Source: an uncultured Clostridia bacterium
Lineage (GTDB): Bacteria > Bacillota > Clostridia > Oscillospirales > Acutalibacteraceae
Length of the DNA stretch: 64,000 bases
NCBI GenBank assembly: GCA_946183365.1
Contig: CAMHAH010000005.1
Coordinates: forward strand, 62,001-126,000
Direction: 5' to 3'
Position numbers and translations under genes: made by a program. How positions within the stretch are numbered: the stretch's first letter is position 1; each line of letters starts with the position of its first letter. Positions 23,434 to 30,684 of this stretch are shown here, in pieces. The notes below the pieces were generated by a model. That model made no database searches. It saw only the letters and a program-made list of their open reading frames with translations, and had not been told where the DNA came from.

Positions 23434-24456
23434 ATGAAAACAAGTGATTTTTACTATGAGCTGCCTCAGGAACAGATAGCTCAGACCCCAATAGAGCCCA
23501 GAGATCATTCAAGGCTCATGGTACTCAGCCGTGACAGCGATACCATAGAGCACAGGCACTTCTATGATATCATAGATTATCTTGATGAGGGCGATTGTCT
23601 GATAGTCAACGACTCCCGCGTTATCCCCGCCCGTATTTACGGCTATAAAGAGGATACAGGCGCTAAAATAGAATTTTTGCTGTTAAGGCAGATTGACGGC
23701 TCTAAATGGGAGACCTTGGTAAAGCCCGGCAGAAAGGCAAAGGTCGGAGCTAAGTTCATATTCGGCGACGGTCTGTTGAAGGCTGAGGTGATCGAGGTCA
23801 CAGACGACGGCAATCGTATAGTAGAGCTTCAATCCGAAGAGAATATCTATGCCACTCTCGATAAGATCGGTCAAATGCCCCTACCCCCTTATATCACCGA
23901 GAAGCTCGAGAACCAGGAGAGATACCAGACGGTCTATTCCCATGAGCTCGGTTCCGCCGCCGCTCCGACAGCGGGACTGCATTTTACGAACGAGCTGCTT
24001 GACAAGATACGCGATAAGGGCGTTAATATCGGCTATGTCACCCTGCACGTCGGGCTCGGCACATTCAGACCTGTTAAGGTGGATGATGTAACCAAGCATA
24101 AGATGCACTCTGAGCATTATGAGATACCCAAAGAGACAGCAGAGCTCATAAAAGCTACAAAAGCGGCGGGTAAGCGCGTTATAGCGGTAGGCACTACCTC
24201 ATGCCGTACATTAGAGAGCGTAGCGTCACAGGGTGAGCTCAAAGCCTGCGACGGCTTTACGGATATTTTTATTTATCCGGGCTTTGAGTTCAAGGTGCTG
24301 GACGGACTTATCACCAACTTCCACTTGCCTGAAAGCACGCTCATCATGCTGGTATCCGCTTTCTACGGTTATGACAAGACTATGAAAGCCTATGATATTG
24401 CCGTAAAAGAAAAATACCGTTTCTTTTCTTTCGGCGACGCTATGGCTATACTTTGA
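23434..24456 (+). CDS. queA: S-adenosylmethionine:tRNA ribosyltransferase-isomerase
   Basis: Moves the ribose of SAM onto preQ1 in tRNA to form epoxyqueuosine. The 340-residue protein starts [15 protein letters not shown] and shows [35 protein letters not shown] and [12 protein letters not shown], all family hallmarks. It is followed after 14 bases by tgt, giving the usual queuosine pair. No queG or preQ1 synthesis genes lie in the window, so the cell may salvage the base. Confidence 0.97.
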   Translation: MKTSDFYYELPQEQIAQTPIEPRDHSRLMVLSRDSDTIEHRHFYDIIDYLDEGDCLIVNDSRVIPARIYGYKEDTGAKIEFLLLRQIDGSKWETLVKPGRKAKVGAKFIFGDGLLKAEVIEVTDDGNRIVELQSEENIYATLDKIGQMPLPPYITEKLENQERYQTVYSHELGSAAAPTAGLHFTNELLDKIRDKGVNIGYVTLHVGLGTFRPVKVDDVTKHKMHSEHYEIPKETAELIKATKAAGKRVIAVGTTSCRTLESVASQGELKACDGFTDIFIYPGFEFKVLDGLITNFHLPESTLIMLVSAFYGYDKTMKAYDIAVKEKYRFFSFGDAMAIL

Positions 24457-24470
24457 TAAAGGAATAAACT

Positions 24471-25601
24471 ATGTATACACTTTTAAAAACAGAAGGTCGC
24501 GCGAGACGCGGTGAATTCAAAACCGTACACGGTACCGTTCAAATGCCCGCGTTCATGAACGTAGCTACCTGCGGCGCGATAAAAGGCGGGCTCTCAGCTT
24601 ATGATCTAAAGAACATAAACACTCAGGTAATGCTTAGCAATACCTATCACCTGCATTTAAGACCCGGTGATGAGACCGTCAGAAAGCTCGGAGGTCTGCA
24701 CAAGATGACCGGCTGGGACGGAGTTATCCTTACCGACTCGGGCGGTTTTCAGGTGTTCTCTCTCGCTAAGCTGAACAACATAAAAGAAGAAGGCGTTATA
24801 TTCAACTCACATATAGACGGCAGACGTATATTCATGGGTCCCGAGGAGAGTATGAAGATACAGTCTAACCTCGGTTCAACAATTGCTATGGCGTTTGACG
24901 AGTGCGTTGAAAACCCCGCCGAATATGAATACGCCAAAGCCTCGGTAAAAAGGACTACCAACTGGCTATATCGCTGCAAAGCTGAGATGGACAGGCTGAA
25001 TTCTTTAGAGGATACCGTCAACCCCGATCAGATGCTTTTCGGTATCAATCAGGGAGCTACCTACAGGGATCTTAGGATCGATCATATGAAGGAGATTGCC
25101 GAGCTCGAGTTAAACGGTTACGCTATCGGCGGTCTCGCCGTGGGCGAACCTGCTGAGGTGATGTATGATATCATCGAGGCGGTCGAGCCGTTCGCGCCTA
25201 AGGACAAGCCCAGATATCTTATGGGTGTCGGTACACCCGTTAATATCCTTGAGGCTGTAGCAAGGGGCGTTGATCTCTTTGACTGCGTCATGCCGTCAAG
25301 AAACGCAAGACACGGTCATCTATTCACATGGAACGGTATCATCAACATAAACAACGCTAAATACGAGCTTGACGATACACCTGTTGACCCGACCTGTGAT
25401 TGTCCCGTTTGTCAGCGTCATTCGCGGGCTTATATCCGTCACCTGCTCAAGGCTAAAGAGATGCTTGGCATGAGGCTTGCTGTTATGCACAACCTTTATT
25501 TCTATAATACCCTTATGCAAATGATCAGAGACGCTCTTGATAACGGCAATTTCAACGATTTTTATACAAAGTATAAAGATATCCTCGACAAACGAATATA
25601 A
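24471..25601 (+). CDS. tgt: tRNA-guanine transglycosylase
   Basis: Exchanges guanine at the wobble position for preQ1 in tRNAs with GUN anticodons. The 376-residue protein has LSNTYHLHLRPG, the nucleophile-region TDSGGFQVFSL, MAFDECVENPAEY, GGLAVGEPAEVMYD, and the second catalytic Asp in GVDLFDCVMPSRNARHG. The C-terminal zinc site CDCPVCQRHSRAYIRHL is intact. It is coupled to queA and followed by yajC, the standard order in Firmicutes. Confidence 0.97.
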   Translation: MYTLLKTEGRARRGEFKTVHGTVQMPAFMNVATCGAIKGGLSAYDLKNINTQVMLSNTYHLHLRPGDETVRKLGGLHKMTGWDGVILTDSGGFQVFSLAKLNNIKEEGVIFNSHIDGRRIFMGPEESMKIQSNLGSTIAMAFDECVENPAEYEYAKASVKRTTNWLYRCKAEMDRLNSLEDTVNPDQMLFGINQGATYRDLRIDHMKEIAELELNGYAIGGLAVGEPAEVMYDIIEAVEPFAPKDKPRYLMGVGTPVNILEAVARGVDLFDCVMPSRNARHGHLFTWNGIININNAKYELDDTPVDPTCDCPVCQRHSRAYIRHLLKAKEMLGMRLAVMHNLYFYNTLMQMIRDALDNGNFNDFYTKYKDILDKRI

Positions 25602-25683
25602 TATTTTACTTAATTGTTGCTTGTAAAAGTATGAATATACTGTTATAATAGTAAAGATCAAAAAAATGAAAGGAAGTATTAAT

Positions 25684-26088
25684 ATGTTTGGTGGAGAAGG
25701 CGGCGGCAGCAGCTGGCTGATTATACTTATCTACATAGCTCTGTTCGCGGTATTATATTTCTTACTTATCAGACCTAATTCAAAGAAAAAGAAACAGGAG
25801 CAGGAGATGCGCAACAATATCGCTATCGGTGACGATATCACCACTATCGGCGGTATTACAGGCAGGATCATCGCTATCAAAGAGGATGAAGACGCTTTTG
25901 TTATCGAGACAGGTCCCGACAGAACCAAGATGAAATTCAAGAAGTGGGCTATCTCAAGCGTAGATACCGTTAAGGATACTCCCGCGACCGATAAGCCCAT
26001 GTCTTTCAGAGAGAAGCTTGAAGCTAAGAGAGCCGAAAAGCAGGCCGCTAAGGAAGAGAAAGAAGCCGCTAAGAACAACGAGCAGTGA
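25684..26088 (+). CDS. yajC: Preprotein translocase subunit YajC
   Basis: Small membrane partner of SecDF. It has one N-terminal membrane segment, then RPNSKKKKQEQEMRNNIAIGDDITTIGGITGRI, the family hallmark, and a long charged Lys/Glu-rich tail. ATG 25684 lies about eight bases after AAAGGAAG; the earlier ATG at 25666 overlaps that site. The position after tgt is the conserved clostridial context. secD and secF are not in the window. Confidence 0.93.
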   Translation: MFGGEGGGSSWLIILIYIALFAVLYFLLIRPNSKKKKQEQEMRNNIAIGDDITTIGGITGRIIAIKEDEDAFVIETGPDRTKMKFKKWAISSVDTVKDTPATDKPMSFREKLEAKRAEKQAAKEEKEAAKNNEQ

Positions 26089-26115
26089 TTTCTGCTTAAG
26101 ATCACATAATAAATC

Positions 26116-26150
26116 TCACCTCTGCATAGTATGTACAGAGGTGATTTTTT
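26116..26150 (+). terminator. Hairpin acting as yajC terminator and next gene's ribosome site
   Basis: TCACCTCTG (26116-26124) pairs perfectly with CAGAGGTGA (26136-26144) around an 11-base loop, followed by six T (26145-26150) and then the ATG at 26151. AGAGGTGA in the 3' arm is the Shine-Dalgarno sequence of the next gene. This is the cleanest of the three such elements. Confidence 0.75.
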
Positions 26151-26555
26151 ATGTCTGTTTTTTTTGACGACAAAAGCAAGGTGATAAAAGCCGTAGCTAT
26201 CGGGTTCGTTATATCTGTAGCGCTTACTGCCGTATTGCTGTGCCTGACGGCTCTTATACTGAATATGGTCTCAGGTATACCCTATTCTGTCATCGACTAT
26301 GCCGTAATAGCTTTAGAAGGCGTATCCGTGCTTATGGGTTCATACACAGCCGCGGCGATAATGAAGAGCAAGGGTATAATCATCGGACTATTACCCGCGC
26401 TGCTGTTGTTTGTGCTGAACTTCATTTTTTCGATGTGTTCGGGAGCCGCTGATATCGGTGTATTGACCCTTATAAAAGCCGCTGTACTCATAATATGCGG
26501 TATAACGGGCGGTATTATTGGCGTAAACAGAAAAGAGAAGATACATATACATTAA
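26151..26555 (+). CDS. TIGR04086-family membrane protein
   Basis: A 134-residue protein with four hydrophobic segments, small polar loops and a basic tail. It matches the clostridial TIGR04086 family, which regularly follows yajC, tgt and queA. No function is established. Its ribosome site lies inside the 3' arm of the hairpin at 26116-26150, six T before the ATG. Transcription stops at the 14-bp hairpin that follows. Confidence 0.8.
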   Translation: MSVFFDDKSKVIKAVAIGFVISVALTAVLLCLTALILNMVSGIPYSVIDYAVIALEGVSVLMGSYTAAAIMKSKGIIIGLLPALLLFVLNFIFSMCSGAADIGVLTLIKAAVLIICGITGGIIGVNRKEKIHIH

Positions 26556-26559
26556 AGAA

Positions 26560-26604
26560 AATGTCATTCTGAATTCACAAAAAGCGTTCAGAATGACATT
26601 ATTT
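26560..26604. terminator. Bidirectional terminator between convergent genes
   Basis: A 14-bp perfect stem, AATGTCATTCTGAA (26560-26573) with TTCAGAATGACATT (26587-26600), followed by ATTTTT on the plus side and preceded by an A-rich run for the minus-side gene. It overlaps the stop codon of the minus-strand gene. Confidence 0.85.
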
Positions 26605-27471
26605 TTGCAATATTTGTAAAAACTCAGCGGGGATATCGGTATTCAACAAAATATCCTCACAGCTTACAGGATGTTTGAATACGACCGATTTGCAGTGCAG
26701 AGCCTGTCTTGAGATATATTCAAGGCTTCCGCCGTACAAGTCGTCGCCCGCTAAAGGATAACCGATACCGCTCATATGACAGCGTATCTGATGCGTCCTG
26801 CCGGTCTCGAGCCACAGCTCGCATAAGGTGTGAGAGTTACCGTATTCTAGCGGTCTGTAATGAGTGACCGCGGATAACCCGCCATCTGAAATACGACGTT
26901 TTATCTTACTGCCGTCCTCTAATGCGATCGGAGCGTCAATAACGCCGCTCTCGGTTATGATACCCTCACACACAGCGATATAGGTCTTTTTGACGGTAGG
27001 CTTGATAAGTGAATATGCAATGCGGTCTTTTGCTATAAGCACACATCCCGAGGTATCCTTATCAAGGCGGTTGAGGGCTCTGAAGGTATAGCTCTCTCCC
27101 CTGCTCTGCTGATAATATGAAACGATATTAGACAGGGTATCGGACTGATGTACCTTTACGGGATGGACGGGCATACCGTAGGGCTTATTGACAGCGAGGA
27201 TATTATCATCCTCATACAGTATATCCAAAGCTCCTTCAACAGGCTCGGCTTCATTATTATCGGGCGGCAGAATTATATCGATGATATCTCCTGCGTTTAC
27301 GATATCATGGGTTCTGAGTTCTATACCGCCGCGTGTTATACTGCCTGTGTCGCTGTATTTGAGTACGGTCATAGAACGCGCCGATAAGCCGCACTCGCGC
27401 CTTAAAAAGGTCTTGAGCGTACTGCCATTGCAGTCGGGTTCAACCGTAAAGCTATAAGATCTTAAAGCCAT
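26599..27471 (-). CDS. RluA-family pseudouridine synthase
   Basis: Converts uridine to pseudouridine in rRNA or tRNA. About 290 residues: a short N-terminal S4-like region (RRECGLSARSMTVLKYSD and GDIIDIILP), then the catalytic domain with the Asp motif RALNRLDKDTSGCVLIAKD and the C-terminal GRTHQIRCHMSGIGYPLAGDDLYGG. ATG 27471 overlaps the upstream DUF1294 gene by about 20 bases; the longer reading from 27498 adds a Cys-rich stretch not typical of the family. The exact target (RluB/C/D type or TruC) cannot be decided. Confidence 0.9.
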   Translation of the reverse strand: MALRSYSFTVEPDCNGSTLKTFLRRECGLSARSMTVLKYSDTGSITRGGIELRTHDIVNAGDIIDIILPPDNNEAEPVEGALDILYEDDNILAVNKPYGMPVHPVKVHQSDTLSNIVSYYQQSRGESYTFRALNRLDKDTSGCVLIAKDRIAYSLIKPTVKKTYIAVCEGIITESGVIDAPIALEDGSKIKRRISDGGLSAVTHYRPLEYGNSHTLCELWLETGRTHQIRCHMSGIGYPLAGDDLYGGSLEYISRQALHCKSVVFKHPVSCEDILLNTDIPAEFLQILQK

Positions 27472-27730
27472 AACGCAGCACCAAGAACAGAACGACAAGT
27501 TCTAAAACATAGACAAGCGGAATACCTATCATAAAAAGAGGCTTTCTCGTCTTATGACTGATGATAAGCATGCTAAGATACATGGCGGGAGCTCCGCCGA
27601 GAGCCGATATCAGCATGAGCGTGCTTTCTTTAACGCGCCAATTGCCCTTTTCTGCGGCTCTTTTATCATGGACGGTAACTATCACCGCGATAATATTGAT
27701 TATTATCAGATAGATATATAAGTATTTCAA
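27452..27730 (-). CDS. DUF1294 membrane protein
   Basis: A 92-residue protein with about three membrane segments. It carries the family motif DKRAAEKGNWRVKE then ALGGAPAMYLSM and SHKTRKPLF. DUF1294 has no assigned function. It overlaps the start of the pseudouridine synthase gene and is probably co-transcribed with it. Confidence 0.85.
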   Translation of the reverse strand: MKYLYIYLIIINIIAVIVTVHDKRAAEKGNWRVKESTLMLISALGGAPAMYLSMLIISHKTRKPLFMIGIPLVYVLELVVLFLVLRYGFKIL

Positions 27731-27752
27731 AATAAAACCTCGGAGTGAAAAA

Positions 27753-28949
27753 ATGAAAAGAATTATACCTGTTATACTGTCGTTTATCTTTCTCGTGTCG
27801 TCTATCGTGTATGTAGCGGATTTACAAGCGCCGCTTGATGACGCAAAGCCGACTGAGGATGAGGAATATATAAAGCCGAATGAGGAACTGCGCGGAGTTT
27901 GGGTGACCTATATGACGCTCGATACAGAGAACGAGAAAGATAAAGAAGCCGCCTTCAAAAGCAGGATAGAAAGCGTCATCGAGGATATGAAAAGCTCAAA
28001 TCTCAATACTATGATAGTACAGGTGCGTCCGTTCTCAGACGCGCTGTATAAATCGAGATACTATCCGTGGTCGCATATATTGACAGGCACACAGGGTAAA
28101 GATCCGGGATTTGACCCGCTTGAATACATCACGGATACCGCTCATGAGAACGACATCAAGGTACACGCGTGGATAAATCCGTACCGCATAAGCACCGCTA
28201 ATACGCCCTCTGAGCTGAGCGACAATAATCCTTATGTAAAGGATAATGATATCGGAGTAGAAGTAAACGGAGCTTTGTATATGAACCCCGCGTCTGATAA
28301 AGCGATCGAACTGATTACTAAAGGTGCGGCTGAGATAGCTGAGAACTACGACGTTGACGGAATACAGTTCGACGATTACTTCTACCCGCCCGACTGCGGA
28401 GACTTTGACAGCGAGGATTACGCGGAGTATTGTAAAAGCACAGATACTCCCCTATCGCTCGAGGATTTCAGAAAGGACAACGTCAATAAACTGATATCAT
28501 CGGTTTATAAGGCGGTACATAAAGCCGGTAAGAATATCATGTTCGGAGTATCGCCGCAGGGAAATCTGTCTAATAACGACAAACTGTACGCAGACGTCAA
28601 AAAATGGTGTGAAGAAAAGGGCTATATAGACTACATCTGCCCTCAAGTTTATTTCAGCCTTGATAATCCCGCTCTGACATATGAGGACGGACTTAGGGAC
28701 TGGCTTGAACTAAAGCCGCATGATGATCTCTCTATGTATGTTGGCTTGCCCGCTTATAAGGCGGGTACTGACGCCGACAGCGGTACTTGGCTTGATAACA
28801 GCGATATCCTGCGTACTGAGATAGAGATACTCAGAGAGAAGGGAGCTGACGGCTTTATGCTGTACAGCTACGATAGCTTTCACAACGAGGACAACGCCGA
28901 AGAGATACAAAACGTTATGAATTATCTTACAGCAACGCCCACGCAGTAA
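27753..28949 (+). CDS. Secreted family-10-like glycosyl hydrolase (DUF187/GHL10, YddW-like)
   Basis: The 398-residue product has an N-terminal signal or anchor (residues 4-24), then the GHL10 catalytic domain: ELRGVWVTYMTLD, MIVQVRPFSDALY, VHAWINPYRIST, VDGIQFDDYFYPP, MFGVSPQGNLS and YICPQVYFS, in family order. Such proteins are thought to act on peptidoglycan or surface glycans, but substrates are poorly established. The 3' end overlaps the convergent mtaB gene by 28 bases, so no terminator separates them. Confidence 0.9.
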   Translation: MKRIIPVILSFIFLVSSIVYVADLQAPLDDAKPTEDEEYIKPNEELRGVWVTYMTLDTENEKDKEAAFKSRIESVIEDMKSSNLNTMIVQVRPFSDALYKSRYYPWSHILTGTQGKDPGFDPLEYITDTAHENDIKVHAWINPYRISTANTPSELSDNNPYVKDNDIGVEVNGALYMNPASDKAIELITKGAAEIAENYDVDGIQFDDYFYPPDCGDFDSEDYAEYCKSTDTPLSLEDFRKDNVNKLISSVYKAVHKAGKNIMFGVSPQGNLSNNDKLYADVKKWCEEKGYIDYICPQVYFSLDNPALTYEDGLRDWLELKPHDDLSMYVGLPAYKAGTDADSGTWLDNSDILRTEIEILREKGADGFMLYSYDSFHNEDNAEEIQNVMNYLTATPTQ

Positions 28950-30214
28950 TCGTCATAAGCCTCGGTCAGCTTTATGTCAATGACCTCGCCGCTGACTATA
29001 GTATCATCCTTGACCTTTACCTTTGTATAGTTAGGGGTATAACCCTCAAAATAACCGTTTTTATCAACGGTCTCAAATAAAACAGGCATAACCCTGCCGA
29101 CCTGTGAATTCATAAACTTTCGCTGTTCAGATAAGGTGTGCTCGATCATTATCTCAGCGCGCTTATGCTTGACGCGCTCATCTATGTGACCGTCCATCTT
29201 ATCAGCGGCGGTACCCTTGCGGCGAGAATACGGGAACACATGGGTCCTTGAAAAGCCAATGCTGTCACAAAAGGCGACAGAAGTCTCAAAATCCTCGTCA
29301 CTCTCCCCTACGAACCCTACCATGACATCGGTAGTTATCGAGGGATTATCAAACAATCTGCGGATATCGGCTACGATACGGGCAAACTCCGCGGTATCAT
29401 AATGACGGCGCATACGTTTAAGGGTAGCGTCACAGCCCGCCTGTAATGACAGATGGAAGTGCGGACAGAGTTTTGGTTCAGCGGCAAGGGTCTTTAAAAT
29501 ATCCTCTGTCATCCTCTCGGGCTCGATAGAACCGAGACGAACCCTCTCTATGCCGTCCACAGCGCATACAGCCTTGACTGCGTCTGAGATATCAAGATCA
29601 TATTCCTTGCCGTACGCGGATAGGTTGATGCCAACAAGGACAAGCTCTTTGTAGCCGTTTACAGCGAGCTGATGAGCTTCACTCACGATATCATCGATGG
29701 CTTTTGAACGCACTCTGCCCCTGGCGTATGGGATGATACAGTAGGTACAAAAACGGTTGCAGCCGTCCTGTATCTTCATAAAAGCGCGTGTACGCTCTTC
29801 AAAGCCGCTGATATTCATATTATCAAAGCCCTCGCCGTTCTTATGAGCGTCGATACGAATTATCGGCTGACGGGTCAAGAGATACTCGTCTATAGCTTTT
29901 GCTATATCCCTGCGGGCGGTATTACCCATAACGATATCACAATCGCGGAACAGCTCGGTGTTATCGGCGAACGCCTGCGGCATACAACCGCACAGTATTA
30001 TTATACAATCGGGGTTTTCACGTCTTACCCTGTTGATGTATTTTCGGTTCTTTGAATCTCCTGTGGATGTCACGGTACAGGAATTGATGATACAGATATC
30101 CGCGTCGATGTAATTATCGGCCTTGCTATAGCCTGATTTACACAGTAATTCCGTCATCATCTGGGACTCATACTGATTGACCTTGCACCCTAATGTTATA
30201 ATACTAAATTTCAA
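28922..30214 (-). CDS. mtaB: tRNA t6A37 methylthiotransferase MtaB
   Basis: Radical-SAM enzyme that adds a methylthio group to N6-threonylcarbamoyladenosine 37 in tRNA. The 430-residue protein has the UPF0004 domain with TLGCKVNQYESQM (first cluster cysteine), ILCGCMPQ, the radical-SAM CNRFCTYCIIPYARGRVRS, and a C-terminal TRAM domain. The GCKVNQ.ES context separates MtaB from MiaB and RimO. It starts at TTG 30214 with GGTGAT upstream. It may follow a different promoter from the divergent HPr-like gene. Confidence 0.94.
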   Translation of the reverse strand: MKFSIITLGCKVNQYESQMMTELLCKSGYSKADNYIDADICIINSCTVTSTGDSKNRKYINRVRRENPDCIIILCGCMPQAFADNTELFRDCDIVMGNTARRDIAKAIDEYLLTRQPIIRIDAHKNGEGFDNMNISGFEERTRAFMKIQDGCNRFCTYCIIPYARGRVRSKAIDDIVSEAHQLAVNGYKELVLVGINLSAYGKEYDLDISDAVKAVCAVDGIERVRLGSIEPERMTEDILKTLAAEPKLCPHFHLSLQAGCDATLKRMRRHYDTAEFARIVADIRRLFDNPSITTDVMVGFVGESDEDFETSVAFCDSIGFSRTHVFPYSRRKGTAADKMDGHIDERVKHKRAEIMIEHTLSEQRKFMNSQVGRVMPVLFETVDKNGYFEGYTPNYTKVKVKDDTIVSGEVIDIKLTEAYDDYCVGVAVR

Positions 30215-30259
30215 ATAAAATCACCACTAAAAAAGTCGAAATATTCAGCGTTTTTGCTG

Positions 30260-30288
30260 TTGATAAACCTCGGGATTAGTGCTAATAT
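30260..30288 (+). promoter_or_regulatory. Promoter of the HPr-like gene
   Basis: TTGATA (30260-30265), 17-base spacer and TAATAT (30283-30288), 23 bases before the ATG. ACCTC within the spacer could pair with the downstream GAGGT, but only over five bases. Confidence 0.5.
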
Positions 30289-30311
30289 AGAGAACGTTCG
30301 GAGGTAATGTC

Positions 30312-30542
30312 ATGTATAGCACAAATATCAGTATCAACGGCATTGATTCGGCAAGAGCTTTTGTAGCGATGACCGCTGATTATCCCAAAATAAAAATCAC
30401 ACTCAATCATAACGAATACTCGATAGACGCTCATTCGATCATCGGTATTCTCTCTCTTGATCTGTCTAAGCCTATCTCCCTTGAGGCTGACGGCGAAAAC
30501 ATGGAGAGCTTCATCGAGGCGCTCAAGCCTTTTACAGTATAA
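30312..30542 (+). CDS. HPr-like protein lacking the active-site histidine
   Basis: A 76-residue protein with the HPr fold pattern. Aligning to HPr, the usual GLH(T/A)RPA phosphorylation segment reads GIDSARA here, so His15 is replaced by Asp. The region of regulatory Ser46 (AHSIIGILSLDL against AKSLFKLQTLGL in B. subtilis HPr) keeps its serine. This resembles Crh of B. subtilis, which lacks His15 but is phosphorylated on Ser46 and acts with CcpA. No PTS genes are nearby. The strong RBS GGAGG is eight bases from the ATG. A simple catalytic decay is the alternative. Confidence 0.75.
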   Translation: MYSTNISINGIDSARAFVAMTADYPKIKITLNHNEYSIDAHSIIGILSLDLSKPISLEADGENMESFIEALKPFTV

Positions 30543-30576
30543 TGATAAACCGTCAAAAAGTCAAATATAACTGATA

Positions 30577-30606
30577 AAGCCCGGGTCAAAAGCCCGGGTT
30601 TTTATT
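30577..30606 (+). terminator. Terminator of the HPr-like gene
   Basis: GCCCGGG (30579-30585) and a second CCCGGG (30593-30598) pair around TCAAAAG and are followed by TTTTTAT. Confidence 0.8.
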
Positions 30607-30632
30607 TGATAGATACCGCGTTATATCTTAAA

Positions 30633-30671
30633 CAAAAATCGGGAGCAGACATAAGCCTGCTCCCTTTTTTA
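30633..30671. terminator. Terminator of the amylase gene
   Basis: GGGAGCAG (30641-30648) pairs with CTGCTCCC (30657-30664). Read from the minus strand it is followed by GATTTTT; on the plus strand it is followed by six T, so it works both ways. Confidence 0.85.
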
Positions 30672-30684
30672 TATTATCGTTTGA

